DNA of 64,000 nucleotides from Symbiodinium natans. Its lineage: Eukaryota > Sar > Dinophyceae > Suessiales > Symbiodiniaceae. The stretch lies in the NCBI GenBank assembly GCA_905221605.1, contig CAJNDS010002133.1, forward strand, positions 359,365-423,364, given 5' to 3'. Shown piece by piece: positions 44,647 to 56,200 of this stretch (its first letter is position 1; each line of letters opens with the position of its first letter). The translations under genes were made by a program, and so were the position numbers. Under the pieces are notes generated by a model, which worked only from the letters and a program-made list of their open reading frames with translations, was not told the origin of the DNA and searched no databases.

Positions 44647-46479
44647 CTGACGGTTTGCACCTAAGACCCTAAACCCTAAAACCCTAAAACCCTAAACCCT
44701 AAACCCTAAAACCCACACCCAAAAACCCGAGACCCAAGAGTAGGGTTTGGGGTTTGGGGTTTGGGGTTTGGGGTTTCGGGTTTCGGGTTTGGGGTTTGTA
44801 GTTTAGGGTTTAGGGTTGGCTAGGAATTACACGGGGTGCCCTGCTTGTAAAGGAAACCGAAACCCAGTCCCTTAGAAAGCCCTGTGAAGTCCCAAAAGGC
44901 CAAGTCGTGCCGAAGGTGACTATGTTGGGGCTGCTTTATGAACTCAATACCCGAACTTCGAACCCTAACAGTGCTTAGTAGGGATTGTCATAGGGATTAC
45001 TGGAATCCCGATAATAAGGACTGTTAGTACAAGGGGGCACACTCCAACATATACTATACCCTTGGAAGCAAACACTGTGTTTAACACTCATGGGTCTAGG
45101 GTTGAGGGTTCAAAATGGGCAAACTGGGTTCAAAACGGGCAAGCAGGTGCCAACACCTCCACGCTTGGGGTTTGGGGCTTCTGTCTTCTGATCAAAGTAC
45201 CCTGCATCCCCGGCCCTAAACACTAATTACAAACCCTAAACCCCAAGCACTGAAATACTCCGCGACCGCGGAGATTCGACGCCCATCTAGGCAAGAACAA
45301 TGAAGCACCCCAAACCCTAAACCCTAAACCCTAAGCCCTAAACCCTTAACCCTAAACCCTAAACCGATGCAACTGGCCCTTCCCCCACCCTAAACCCTAA
45401 ACTTAACAGCCCTGAGTGGGGATTCGGTGGGGAACATCCCAACCTAAACCCTAAAGCTTCTCAAAAAGCCCAGCCAGTCCTCTGACACCATCTACATCTT
45501 TCGGTCTTGCCTCAGGGCACTGTAGAGCTTTTGCTTTGGGTTGTTGGTTTACCGTTCAGGGCTTACGGTTTGCTCGTGAGACGCCATGGCAATAGTCAGT
45601 GCCGCGGCTTTCGCGTTTAAGGTCCAAGACAGGGGCAACCATCAACCGCAACACCCCAAGTCTCAACTTAAGACAGCTAAATAGGGTGAAAGCATAACAT
45701 GGAGGTGTGGTTTTGGCGAAGGCCGCATAAACCCCCAAGCCTTATAAAACCGTGAATCGCCAAAGCCCGGCAAAAGCCCTAATGAACCAAAAACCTCTGC
45801 CAAAAGCCCTTTAAAGGGTTTAGGGTTTGAGGTTTAGGGTTTCGGGTCTACCCCAAGCCCCCTAGCCGCGGCCTAATCACGACAACAAAGCCATGCGAGT
45901 CATCACAAGCGGGGTGCAAGGCCCCCGCTTAGGGAGGTGTGAGAAGCACTACGTAAGCCCAACGTCCGTAAACTTGCTCAAGACTTATCGGGCTCAAAAG
46001 GGACGGGGTTCAAGCGGGGTATTTAACCCAAGGTTCCATAATACTCTCGGCTACTCCCTAAAGCTCCCCAAAATTCCCTAAGTTTTTGCAGGTACCTACC
46101 CTAAACCCTAAACCCTGAACCCTAAACCCTAAACCCCAGCCCCACGCACCATGAACCCCCCCTCCCTTAAGGACCCTTCACAAAACGACTCATCCTGCAA
46201 ACTCCAGTTTGGACATTTGCTCCCCTCTCATCTGCCCGCCTCCCCCGCCCCCATCGGAGCCCCATACCTACCCAAGCTTGAGCCTAAACTTCGACTAGAC
46301 CTTAGACCCCAAACCCTAAACCCTAAACCCTAAACCCTAAACCCTAGACCCTAGACCCTAGACCCTAAACCCTAAACCCTAAACCCTAAACCCCAAACCC
46401 TAAACCCCAGCCCTAAACCCTAAACCCCCTAAAAAGAACCGAAACTCCGCCCACCAAAAGCCCCTCCGACTCCCCTGGC

Positions 46480-46546
46480 CTTGTAGGACAGCTCGGCCAA
46501 GTCCATCTTCCGCTTCTCGATGCAGGTGACGAGCTGCTCGTGCTGC
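46480..46546 (-). CDS. Coiled-coil-like exon
   Basis: Acceptor CTACGAAG, 22 codons QHEQLVTCIEKRKMDL then AELSYK, GC donor. Flanked by CCCTAAA-type repeat on the left and TTTAGGG on the right. Confidence 0.7.
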
Positions 46547-47023
46547 CTTCGTAGGGTTTAGGGTTTAGGGTTTAGGGCTTAGGGTTTAGGGCTTAGGGTT
46601 AGAGTTCAGGGAGGGCTCTTTGCGCTCAGAAAGGAGCTAGGTTGGCCGAAAAAGCCCTGGTGAAAAAATATTCCAAAGTAGGGTATTCTTGACCCTAAAC
46701 CCTAAACCCTAAACCCTAAACCCTAACTATAGCCCACGAAGGGTACGCATCAAATGTCTCAAGGTCGTACCTTGGAAGGGTTCGGGGTTCGGGAGGTCTA
46801 GGGTGAGACCTAACCCCGAAAGAAAAAAACTGGCGAGGTTTAGGGTTTAGGGTTTAAGGTTTAGGGTTTAGGGTTTAGGGTTTAGGGTTTAGGGCAGCAG
46901 CCCCTGTTGCAGCACATTCGGGTACAGGACGGGCGAACCTCGAGCCCTAAAATCACCCCAAGCACCCTCAGACCCGGCCCCTGAAACCCTAAGGCAAGGA
47001 TTCCTTTCGCGTGACAGCAGCCA

Positions 47024-47085
47024 ACCCTAGACCCTAGACCCTAGACCCTAGACCCTAGACCCTAGACCCTAGACCCTAGACCCTA
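47024..47085. repeat. CCCTAGA heptamer array
   Basis: Eight identical variant heptamers followed by CCCTAAA units. Confidence 0.9.
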
Positions 47086-47631
47086 AACCCTAAACCCTAA
47101 ACCCACCGGAATCATGGAATGCGAAACCTGATGCGCAAGCATCGCAGCATAGCCGAACCCTTCGCTGTCCATACCGGCTCGCAGTAATCGTCGACCGGCA
47201 TGTAGCCACCACGGTCCACCGCACGCGCATTTCAAGTGCACAAGCACTGCTTACCCATCGAAAGCTTACACGCTATCAGGCGATATTCTGCAAACCCTAG
47301 ACCCTGGACCTTATAAACCCTACACCCAAAACCCTGAACCTCCACCACCAGGGCTGTGGGCCGAACCCTCGGGGATTCAGCAGTTCAGGGGTTCTGGGTT
47401 CAGGGTTTCAGGGATTAGGGGCTTAGGACAGTCTAGTCGGAGGGCAGACCCTAATAGCCTAAAATCTGTTACAGCCCTACAAGCGTTGCAAGCCTTACGA
47501 AAACCTTAGGACAAGCCCCTAGACCCTAAACCCTAAAACCCTAAAACCCCAGAACCCTAAACCCACCCTAAAGCCCGATATAAACCCTAGAGCCCTAAAT
47601 CCTAAAACTGAACCCCACCCCCCCCCATGGC

Positions 47632-47687
47632 CTGTGGAGACGCGGATACAGTTTTAATATCCGCATATAGTCCACGGCGGCGAGCAC
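47632..47687 (-). CDS. Exon VLAAVDYMRILKLYPRLH
   Basis: Acceptor CTTCGCAAG, GC donor, 18 codons plus 2 nt. Confidence 0.5.
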
Positions 47688-47790
47688 CTTGCGAAGGCAG
47701 CCCGGCGTCCCCCCAATTGCCTACGCAGAGTGTGGGGCTTGTTGAGTGTTTGGGGTTTCGGGTTTAGGGTTCAACCTGCGACTTTGTAGC

Positions 47791-47901
47791 TAGGCTGCCC
47801 AGTAACCTAGGCTTAAAAAGGGTGCCCTTTTTTGCTTAAAGGGGTTTATAAGGGAACCTAAGCCCCCCAAAAAGGGAATAAGGGTACTACTGGGCATCCT
47901 A
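47791..47901. mobile_element. Palindromic element, family C
   Basis: Ends TAGGCTGCCCAGTA and TACTGGGCATCCTA are inverted repeats. Internal AAAAAGGGTGCCCTTTTTT is also palindromic. A related copy lies near 49-152, with diverged copies near 28840-28935 and 29160-29330. Confidence 0.6.
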
Positions 47902-48059
47902 GGTAGGGTATTCGGAGGTTGCAGGGTGCGCTAGTAAAAGAGTGTGTTTGCGCGTACAGGGGCTTGTAAATCTCGGGTTTCAGGCCAGGGTTGAAGGGGC
48001 CCTGGGGTCTGGGACTTGTGGGTTGTAAGGGCGGTTCAAGGGGTTCAAGGGCTTTCCAA

Positions 48060-48312
48060 AAGGTTCCCAAGGGGTTCCCAAGGGGTTCCCAAGGGGTTCC
48101 CAAGGGGTTCCCAAGGGGTTCCCAAGGGGTTCCCAAGGGGTTCCCAAGGGGTTCCCAAGGGGTTCAAAGGGGTTCAAAGGGGCTTCAGGGTTCAAGGGGT
48201 TTAAGGGGTTTAAGAGGTTCAAGAGGTTTAAGGGGTTTAAGGGGTTTAAGGGGTTCAAGGGGTTCATTGGGTTCAAGGGGTTTAAGGGGTTTAAGGGGTT
48301 TAAGGGGTTAAG
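48060..48312. repeat. 11-bp GGGGTTCCCAA array grading into 9-bp GGGGTTTAA units
   Basis: About ten 11-bp units, then 9-bp GGGGTTCAA and GGGGTTTAA units. Open frames on both strands (GNPLGTPWEPL and NPLNPLNPL types) are repeat products and not genes. Confidence 0.85.
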
Positions 48313-48333
48313 GGGTTCAGGGGGGTTCGACGC

Positions 48334-48386
48334 AGATGCAAGCTGAGGCCCCCAGCAGACAACTCGGAGTCCACGTCGGTTATGAT
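48334..48386 (-). CDS. Exon IITDVDSELSAGGLSLH
   Basis: Acceptor ACCGCCAAG, GC donor. The plus strand is also open (EAPSRQLGVHVGYDL) with a GTTTAGGG donor. Confidence 0.45.
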
Positions 48387-48807
48387 CTTGGCGGTTTAGG
48401 GTTTCGGGTTTGGGGTCTAGGGTCTAGGGTTTAGGGTTTAGGGTTTAGGGTTTCGGGGATTTGGGGGGTCAGGGCTTCTTACCCTCCTGGGTTGCTTGTG
48501 AGATCGGCCTGAAATTAGGCCCCAAAGAGGAGGATTCCCTGATTAATAAGGGCCCCCCATAAGGTACCCCAATTTCGGAAACTGCCATACCTCTTTGGAT
48601 TCATAGACAGACAGTGACAAACTAAAATCGAGCCCTCTTCCCGGGACCTTGAATTCTGAACCCTGAACCCTAAGGCTCTCGCCTAAAAGGGTTTTCTTCA
48701 ACTGTTTGCAAGGGTCTTGGGTTTGTAATTCTGAGGAGTGAAGAGGGTTTAGAAAACACTTCGAAGGGAAGGTGTTGATCCAAATCACAGGCCGTTGCTT
48801 CTGCAGT

Positions 48808-48925
48808 GTGGGCATACGGGGGTTTCCGATATTACGGGTACCTTGTTGGGGTCCTTATAATAAAGGAGTCCTACTATTTGGGGGTCTATATTGGCGCTCC
48901 CCTATTATCGTAAAGCACCCATATT
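48808..48925. mobile_element. MITE-like element, family E
   Basis: Shares TTGGGGTCCTTAT, TCCTACTATTTGGGGGTCT and ATATTGG with 8140-8265. Confidence 0.55.
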
Positions 48926-48935
48926 TATCGCCTAC

Positions 48936-48986
48936 CTCACAAACCCGAAGCCGCCCAGGAGCTGTAAAATCTCGCAGGCTGTCATC
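48936..48986 (-). CDS. Exon DDSLRDFTAPGRLRVCE
   Basis: Acceptor TCCTTGGCAG, donor GTAGGC, exactly 17 codons, phase 0. No telomeric repeat at either edge. Confidence 0.6.
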
Positions 48987-49634
48987 CTGCCAAGGATGAG
49001 TTTCGGTTTCGGTTGACGATCCGTCGAGGTTCCTTGCCAGTTAACTTGTGAGTAGTTAAGGGCTTTAGGGAACCTTGAACCTAAACCCTAAACCCTAAAC
49101 CCTAAACCCTAAACCCTAAACCCTAAACACTAAACCCAAACCCTGAGAGAGGCGAGAACATGCTGGAAATACATCTTCACTTTGTCGACGGGTCCACCTT
49201 TACTCAGGCTTAAAACGAGAGGACGAGCTGGCTTGACTGCTGCATTAGAATACGCCCGTAGGGTTTAGGGTCTAGGGTTTAGGGTCTAGGGTTTAGGGCT
49301 TAGGGTTTTGGGTTTAGGGTTTAGGGTTTAGGCACGTGTTAGGGATTGAAGGATCGGCTTCTTCGGATGTGTTCTAACCCAGGTTGGCGTTTGAACTCAC
49401 TTCCTGCGTCAGGGCTTCTTCAAACGCAGGATTCGGGGCGACTCCTGGCAACTCCTTGTTTGTTGCAGTCGAACGTAGTAGACTGGCATGCGTGCTGAGA
49501 TAGCACCGGGAGTGAGGGGGTTGTTCCAACATTAGGGCGATACGTATGTCTGTAAACAGTACGTAAACCCTGAACATTCAGGTAGAACAACACCCGAGAG
49601 GCTGTAGTACAGGAGCCTTGTTGCAATCACCATA

Positions 49635-49860
49635 CCCCATATCGATCCCGCTCCGGGTTCGCAACCTTTGTCCAAAACTTGCGCGAGGGTTTGGGGAAGC
49701 TAAAGCTGGGCACGTGGACTACACGTCCGAAACGCCCGCCCGGCGACGCACTTCTTAACAAGATGCGACCAACCACTCGAGACGGCAAAGCGTGAAAAGC
49801 AACAGCCCTGGCCTCGACTTTAGACCAAACCCCACCCCAAAGTGCGCCTGTTATCCCCGG
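49635..49860 (-). CDS. Long exon-like island
   Basis: Open minus frame including ARAVAFHALPSRVVGR, ILLRSASPGGRFGRV and KPSRKFWTKVANPER. Arg/Lys-rich. Boundaries unresolved; one of the few regions over 200 bp free of telomeric repeat. Confidence 0.4.
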
Positions 49861-50152
49861 AATCTCAAGCACCCTAGACCCCAAACTCTAAGCCCTAAAC
49901 CCTAAACCCAGCAACTCCAAAACCCGGAACCCTAAACCCGAAACCCGAAACCCTGAGCCCTAAACCCTAAACCCTAAACCCTAAGCCCACCGCGGTCCTG
50001 GAAAAGGCATCTTTCGCCAAACCTGGGCGCAGCCCCGAGTCGGCGCTCGGCTTCTTTGGGGCTGGAGGTTTAGGGTTTAGGGTTTAGGGTTTAGGGTTTA
50101 GGGTTTAGGGTTTAGGGTTTAGGGTTTAGGGCTTAGGGTTTAGGGAGGGCTT

Positions 50153-50230
50153 TCAATTCAAATCGCAGACCAGCTGCCAGGCCCCTCGACCCATCTCCAC
50201 CTTCTTGATGCCGTCTAGCTCTTCGGAATC
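50153..50230 (-). CDS. Channel terminal exon, TGA stop
   Basis: Acceptor CCTTCTCCAG, then DSEELDGIKKVEMGRG and AWQLVCDLN, then TGA at 50153-50155. Clear terminal exon with a pyrimidine-rich acceptor. Confidence 0.85.
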   Translation of the reverse strand, partial: DSEELDGIKKVEMGRGAWQLVCDLN

Positions 50231-53200
50231 CTGGAGAAGGTTTGGGGTTTACGGTTTCGGGTTTGGGGTTTAGGGTTTGGAGTTTGGGGCTCAGGTTATA
50301 GAGTTTGGGGTTTTAGGGTTTGGGGTTTAGGAGCTCAGGGATACCCCAGGGCCTGGAACCCACACCCTCTTGGACCTGCTGGGTTCCAGGATCATTTAAA
50401 CCCTGACTAACTAAACCCTCAACCCTAAACCCTAAAACACTAAACCCTAAACCCTAGCCCCTAAACCCTAAACCCTAAACCCTAAACCCTAAACCCTAGC
50501 CCCTAAACCCTAAACCCTAAACCCTAAACCCTAAACCCTAAACCCTAAACCCTAAACCCTAAACCCTAGCCCCTCTCTACCTGGGGTTTTGGGGAGTCGG
50601 CTGTAGCGCTCTGGGAATAAAGTGGTTGCTGGCGCTCTTTTTGAGGGCGGGGGAGGGGGGGTGGGGGGGGTTCCTGAAGCCCAGAGCCCTGAATCCTCGT
50701 AAGACCTACAGCTTCAGAGGGTTTAGGGTTTCAGGGTTTAGAGCAAGTTTGGCGTTTAGGGGCTCCTTAACTCAAATGTGTTCTGCTGGTCGGTACATTT
50801 CCCTGGCTTCAGACTATGTGGCTTACCCATTACCCTAAACCCTAAACCCTAAACCCTAAACCCTAAACCCTAAACCCTAAAGGTCGGTAAAGTTCGGATG
50901 TTGGGTGTGAACGCCCCTGGCACCTCGTCCTCATCGGACTCTTCACCTTGGCTGCTCGCTGGCGTGCCCTTCATCTGAAGTTTTGGGGTTGGGGCTTGGG
51001 GTTTAAGGCGCCCTAAACCCTAAACCCTAAACCCCAAACCCAAATCCCTAAACCCTAAACCCTACACCCTAAACCCTTCAGTCTACCTGCACTGGGGCTC
51101 GCCCACCGGGGGCTGAGGATGGCGACGCTACGACCCGAAATGGCCAAACGTACTGATTCTTCCTGGGGAAAGAGGGAGTCAGGTTTAGGGTTTAGGGTTT
51201 AGGGTTTAGGGTTTAGGGTTTAGGGTTTAGGGTTTAGGGTTTAGGGTTTAGGGTTTAGGGTTTAGGGTTTAGGGGTTTAGGGTTTAGGGTTTAGGGTTTA
51301 AGGTTTAGGGCTTAGGGTTTAGGATTTAGGGTCTAGGGTACCATATGGAATCCATGACAGGGCACATAGAAAGGGAAAATAGGGCACCTAATTCCCGTAA
51401 CACCAGGTCGCTGTTTTCGCCGAAATGGTCGATCGCGTCGTCCTCCAGGGTCGACTGGAGCTTCAAGAGACAACCTCCGACGCATCAAGCACGGCGGCGG
51501 GGCTCTGATAACGGCAAGTAGCGCCCGAAGAACTAAGGCTACTACCGGGCGTGGTCACACCCTAGAAAAGCTGGGCTGAAAGAGTTTATATAGGGTTTAG
51601 GGTTTAGGGTTTAGGGTTTAGGGTTTAGGGTTTAGGGTTTAGGGTTTAGGGTTTAGGGTTTAGGGCTCAGATCAAGTGCAAGGGACCCGGCCAGGGCTCA
51701 TGGCAACACTGGCAACACCTCAAAAGCCGAATGAACGTCCTTCCTTGAGGCCAAGCTGAGACAGAACCCGGCTCCGTACAACTTGATTTTCCCCTGAACC
51801 CTAAGCCCAAACCCTAAACCCTGATGCCTGAAGCCTGAACCCTACACACGGTTTGGGGTATAGGGTGCAGGGTTGAATGGCCCAAGCTCTCCCCCCACAT
51901 TGAAAAATCTGAAAGCCCGAGGATTCAAGGGCCTCAGGGCTTCGTTCGGGTTTAAGAATTTAGGGTTTAGGGTTTTGGGGCTTAGGGTTTAGGAATTTGG
52001 GGTTTAGGGGTTTAGGGTTTAGAGCTTTTAGGGTTCGGGGGTTCAGGGCTAAGGGATACGGGGTTCAGGGTACCGAGATACAAGGGTCCGCGATTCAATC
52101 CCCTGTCAGCACGTCGGGCTTGAGTTTGGGCTTTGGTGTCAGGGAAAGTGGCAAACTGGTCCTCGTCCTAAACAGGAAAGACCCTGAGCACTAAACCGTG
52201 CCTTGCAGAGTTTCAACTGCTTGTCGACCCTTGGTGCGATTTAGCCTGGAGGCCCCCGAGCTCTATGCCCCGAACTTGCCCTAAACCCTAAACCCTAAAC
52301 CCTAAACCCTAAACCCTAAACCCTAAACCCTAAGCCCCAAACCGGCCAACGGACCTTCCGGGCTCCTTTCGGCTCCTCTATCGTACCCCGCGCGAGCGCC
52401 CCAGCGTCTGACGTGCAATCCGAACCACAAGGCCCCAAACCCCTGAATTGCCAGGCCTTCGATGACAAAGACCAGCTCTTCTTCAAGCTGTCCTTCCTGC
52501 AAGGGAGTAACAGGGGTCTAGGGTTTAGGGTTTAGGGTTTAGGGTTTAGGGTTTAGGGTTTAGGGTCGTGGGAGAGGGGGTGGAGAGGGAGGAGCGGGGC
52601 GGGACCAAACCCCAACGGGCAGGCAGTTCGTGCACCAAGCCCGCGAAAAAGGGAATAAGGGCCTTGTCTGGGTCCTAGACTATCCGAGTTACGGCATCTT
52701 GTGGGTAATAGGGGTAGCCCTATTTTAGGAAACCCGAAGCCCTAAACCTTGAACCCTGAACCCTACCTTGGAAAGATGCCCAAACCCTAAACCCGAAACC
52801 CTAAACCTTAAACCCTAAACCCTGGACCCTAAACCTTAAACCCTGAACCCCAAAACCCTAAACCCAAAGCCAGAAGGCGGACCTCAACGACGAGGTCTCC
52901 GGCCAGGGACTGCACCTTGTCAGGCTCGGCTTAGCTCCCGAAACCCTAAACCCTAAACCCTAAATCCTGCAGGATTGCGACCGTGGGGCTTAGGGCCTAG
53001 GGCGTTTATTCTTTGTTGGGCTTGTAGAGCTCCCAGCAGAACCCCCTGAACCCGAGTTGAGGGACCCCAAATTGGTTTGGGGTTTAGGGCTTCGGGCTTT
53101 ATAATTTGGGTTTAGTGTTTAGTGAGGCTTCCAACGGTGGCGCTATGGGGAGGCTAGTCGGGCTGATGTTAATAATGGAGACTTCGAGAAGTGTTGGGTT

Positions 53201-56200
53201 CAGGGTCCAGGGCTTAGGTCTAGGGTTCAGGATTTAGGATTCGGGTGTTAGGTTCAGGGTTAAGGGTTGAGAGCTTAGGGTTTAGTGTTGCGGGCCTAGG
53301 GCATGTCCCACGAAGTCCCAAGGTAGCCACTGGAAAACACGGTCGAGACAACCATCACCAGAGGCAAAAACGCCTCGCTTGGCCCCATTACATGTCGATC
53401 CTGGCAAAAGCCCTGAACTCGAAAGCCACACAGGGGCTTCCGGAAATCGGGGCGTTGGGGGGTTTAGCGTTTAGCGTTTAAGGTTACAGGAGGGTTCAGG
53501 GATAATAGTTTTAGGGAACTGTGGTAGGTGTTTAGAAGAGAGTCAGCTCCTGGAATCTTACCCTGGAATCTTACGAGAGAGGGGAGCTATGATGTAAGGC
53601 AGGACCTTGAATTGTCGTATCCCCAAAAGGTACGTATGATCACCACTTCTGTTTGTTATGATATATACATATATGTATATATAGATATATAACATTATAT
53701 ATATATATATATATTAAACAGGGGGGGGGGAGGACCCTAGAGTAGGATCGAGTTTGGATGAAAGCTAGGCCCGGAAACTCCCCACCCATCTTCTATGTCC
53801 GCTAAGCCCGCCACCCCGCAAACCCTGCACCCGAACGACACCATTCTTCCGACTCTAAACCCTAAACCCTGAAGGCTGCTGAGGCAAAAGCCCATGTAAA
53901 TGCAGATGCCAGCCTCAGTGGGGAGCCATGATTCGTGTGCATGGGGGGGGGGGTTGGGGGGGCGGGGGGGGGGGGGGGGGGGGGGGTTGGGGGGATGTTC
54001 ACGGGGGGACCAGCCAAAGCAATTTGGGTTTAAGGCAGGGATGCTTTGAATTACAGAATCAGGTGCCCCTGTATAGTCCCTCAAGGGGTCATACAGGGGC
54101 TGTGCCTCCGCAATTCCCCACTAAGAAGCACGAATTAACACCTAAACCCTAAACCCTGAACCCGAAATTAAAACCCCCAAGCCCGTACGAAGAAGCACTA
54201 CTTAAGACCTGAACCCTAAACCCTGAGCCCGAAATTAAAACCCCTAAACTATTACCCGGAGGTCACTGCATTCTGCCACTCCAAGCCTAAACCCTAAACC
54301 TTGACCCTAAACCCTAAACCCTAAACCCTAAACCCTAAACCCTAAACCCTAAACCGCCCACCTCAAGCCCAGCTCGACCTCGACCCGGTGAGCTCTACAG
54401 GGTTTCGGGGTTAGGGTTTCTATACTCCCCTGAGAACCTTAATAACCAAAATATGTTTAATGTCCTCTTGGGTTTTATATCAACAAAAATATAAAAGTAA
54501 TTCCCAAGGGGGATATAGGTTTAGGGTTCAGGGTTTAGGGCTTGGGATTCCTAAACGCTCCACTCCAACCCTTTGCTTCTTGTGGGTGGATTGGTTTTGA
54601 TTGTTTTTTGTTTGGGAAATTGGGGAAGGGGGTGACGAAAAAATTGAATCTCTATAGCCGCCTATAATCTGATCCCCTGGAAGGTTATGTAAGGATTAGG
54701 GGGTTTGGTTGATTCGGGGTCGAAGGTGGCGATTCTGTTTCACTGGCTTTGCTTTGACGATGGTTTTGGGTTTTAGGGTTTACGATGTTAATCCTACAAA
54801 CTAGTTTTTGGCTTGGGGCTGTGAGGCTTCATGCCAAGCATCCAGAACGCCATGGAGCATCGTCGGAAGGAAGATGCTTCAAGAGGCTAAGATAGAAGTC
54901 TGGGGCTTACAGGTTTAGGAACCCTTCAGCCCTCAGCCCTCAGCCCTCAGCCCTCAGCCCTCAGCCCTCAGCCCTAAGCCCTAAGCCCTAAGCCCTAAGC
55001 CCTAAGCCCTAAGCCCTAAGCCCTAAGCCCTAAGCCCTAAGCTAAGACCTCAGTCCGACGCCCGAAGCCCTCCTAAACCCCCCGGCGGCAACCCCGGTGA
55101 TCGGTTGCTCCATTCAATCTAAACCCTACACCCTACACCCTGAACCCTCAAGCCAGGGACCCGAAGCCCTGAATCCTAAACCGCCTAAACCCTCAAAAAG
55201 CCTCGGGCCCTAAAGCCCTGAACACCCTGACACTGGATTAGGGTTTAGGGTTTAGGGTTTAGGGTTTAAATTTAGGGTTTAGGGTTTAGGGTTTAGGGTT
55301 CAGGGTTGGTCCTCTCTACTCCATGCCAACCCAGCCACTGGCTGACAAAACCTTCTGGCGCTTCCTGCCGCGCAAGGGGGGCGAGCAGATGTGTTGCACC
55401 AGGTTTCTTGGGTTTTTTTGGGTTTAGGGTTTAAGGTTAAGGGTTTAGGGTTTAGGGTTCATAGAGTTTAGGGTTTAGGGCTTAGGGTCTCGTGTCTAAA
55501 GTGTAGGGATTCGGGATCGATACTGGGCCTACGAACCCCACCCTGAAAAACCCTCCAACCCTACACACCCTACAAACCCCTTTATAGGCCCATGTCTAAA
55601 CGCTAAACCCTAAACCCTAAACCCTGAAATTCCTCTGAACCCTACAAGCCGCATTTGACCCGGAGCCCGATAAGCCCTAAGAAAATGCTCAACTCCCATG
55701 TTGCCGACAATACAGGGGCGCCTGAACCATGAATCCCAAACCCCTAAAACCCTGAATCCTTAAGCCCTAGACACCACAGAGCCGTAACCCAAACTCTAAA
55801 CCCAAAACCCAAAACCCAAAACCTAAAACCCAAAACCCAAAACCCTAAACCCTAAACCCCAACCCCCCGCAGAGCCGCTCCTGGAATACAGGGAAAGCCA
55901 TGACCACCGACCGGAGCAACTCAAGTGCAAGTTCTCTCTGACTGGACCTGGGGTGCACAAAATTGGGGTTCCAAAACCACATTTTAGGGTCTAGGGTTTC
56001 GGCTTTTGGGTGCTTAGGTTTTCGGCTTAGGATTTAGGGTTTTCTGGGGCTTGGCTACGGGTCTATATAGGGGTTGAGGCTGAGGGCTTCAGGGGGATTT
56101 GAGGTTGGGGGGGGGGGGGGAGATTCAGGGGTTTAGGTGCTCTAGGGATTTGCTGCTTATGGTCGGCTTAGGATGGCAGGGATGCGAATCCCCTTTCCCA

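Noticed and set aside
47980-48311. Open frames of about 100 codons on both strands (PWEPLGNPLGT and GSQGVPKGFPR types)
   Set aside because: Direct translation of the 11-bp and 9-bp tandem units; no splice or start context.
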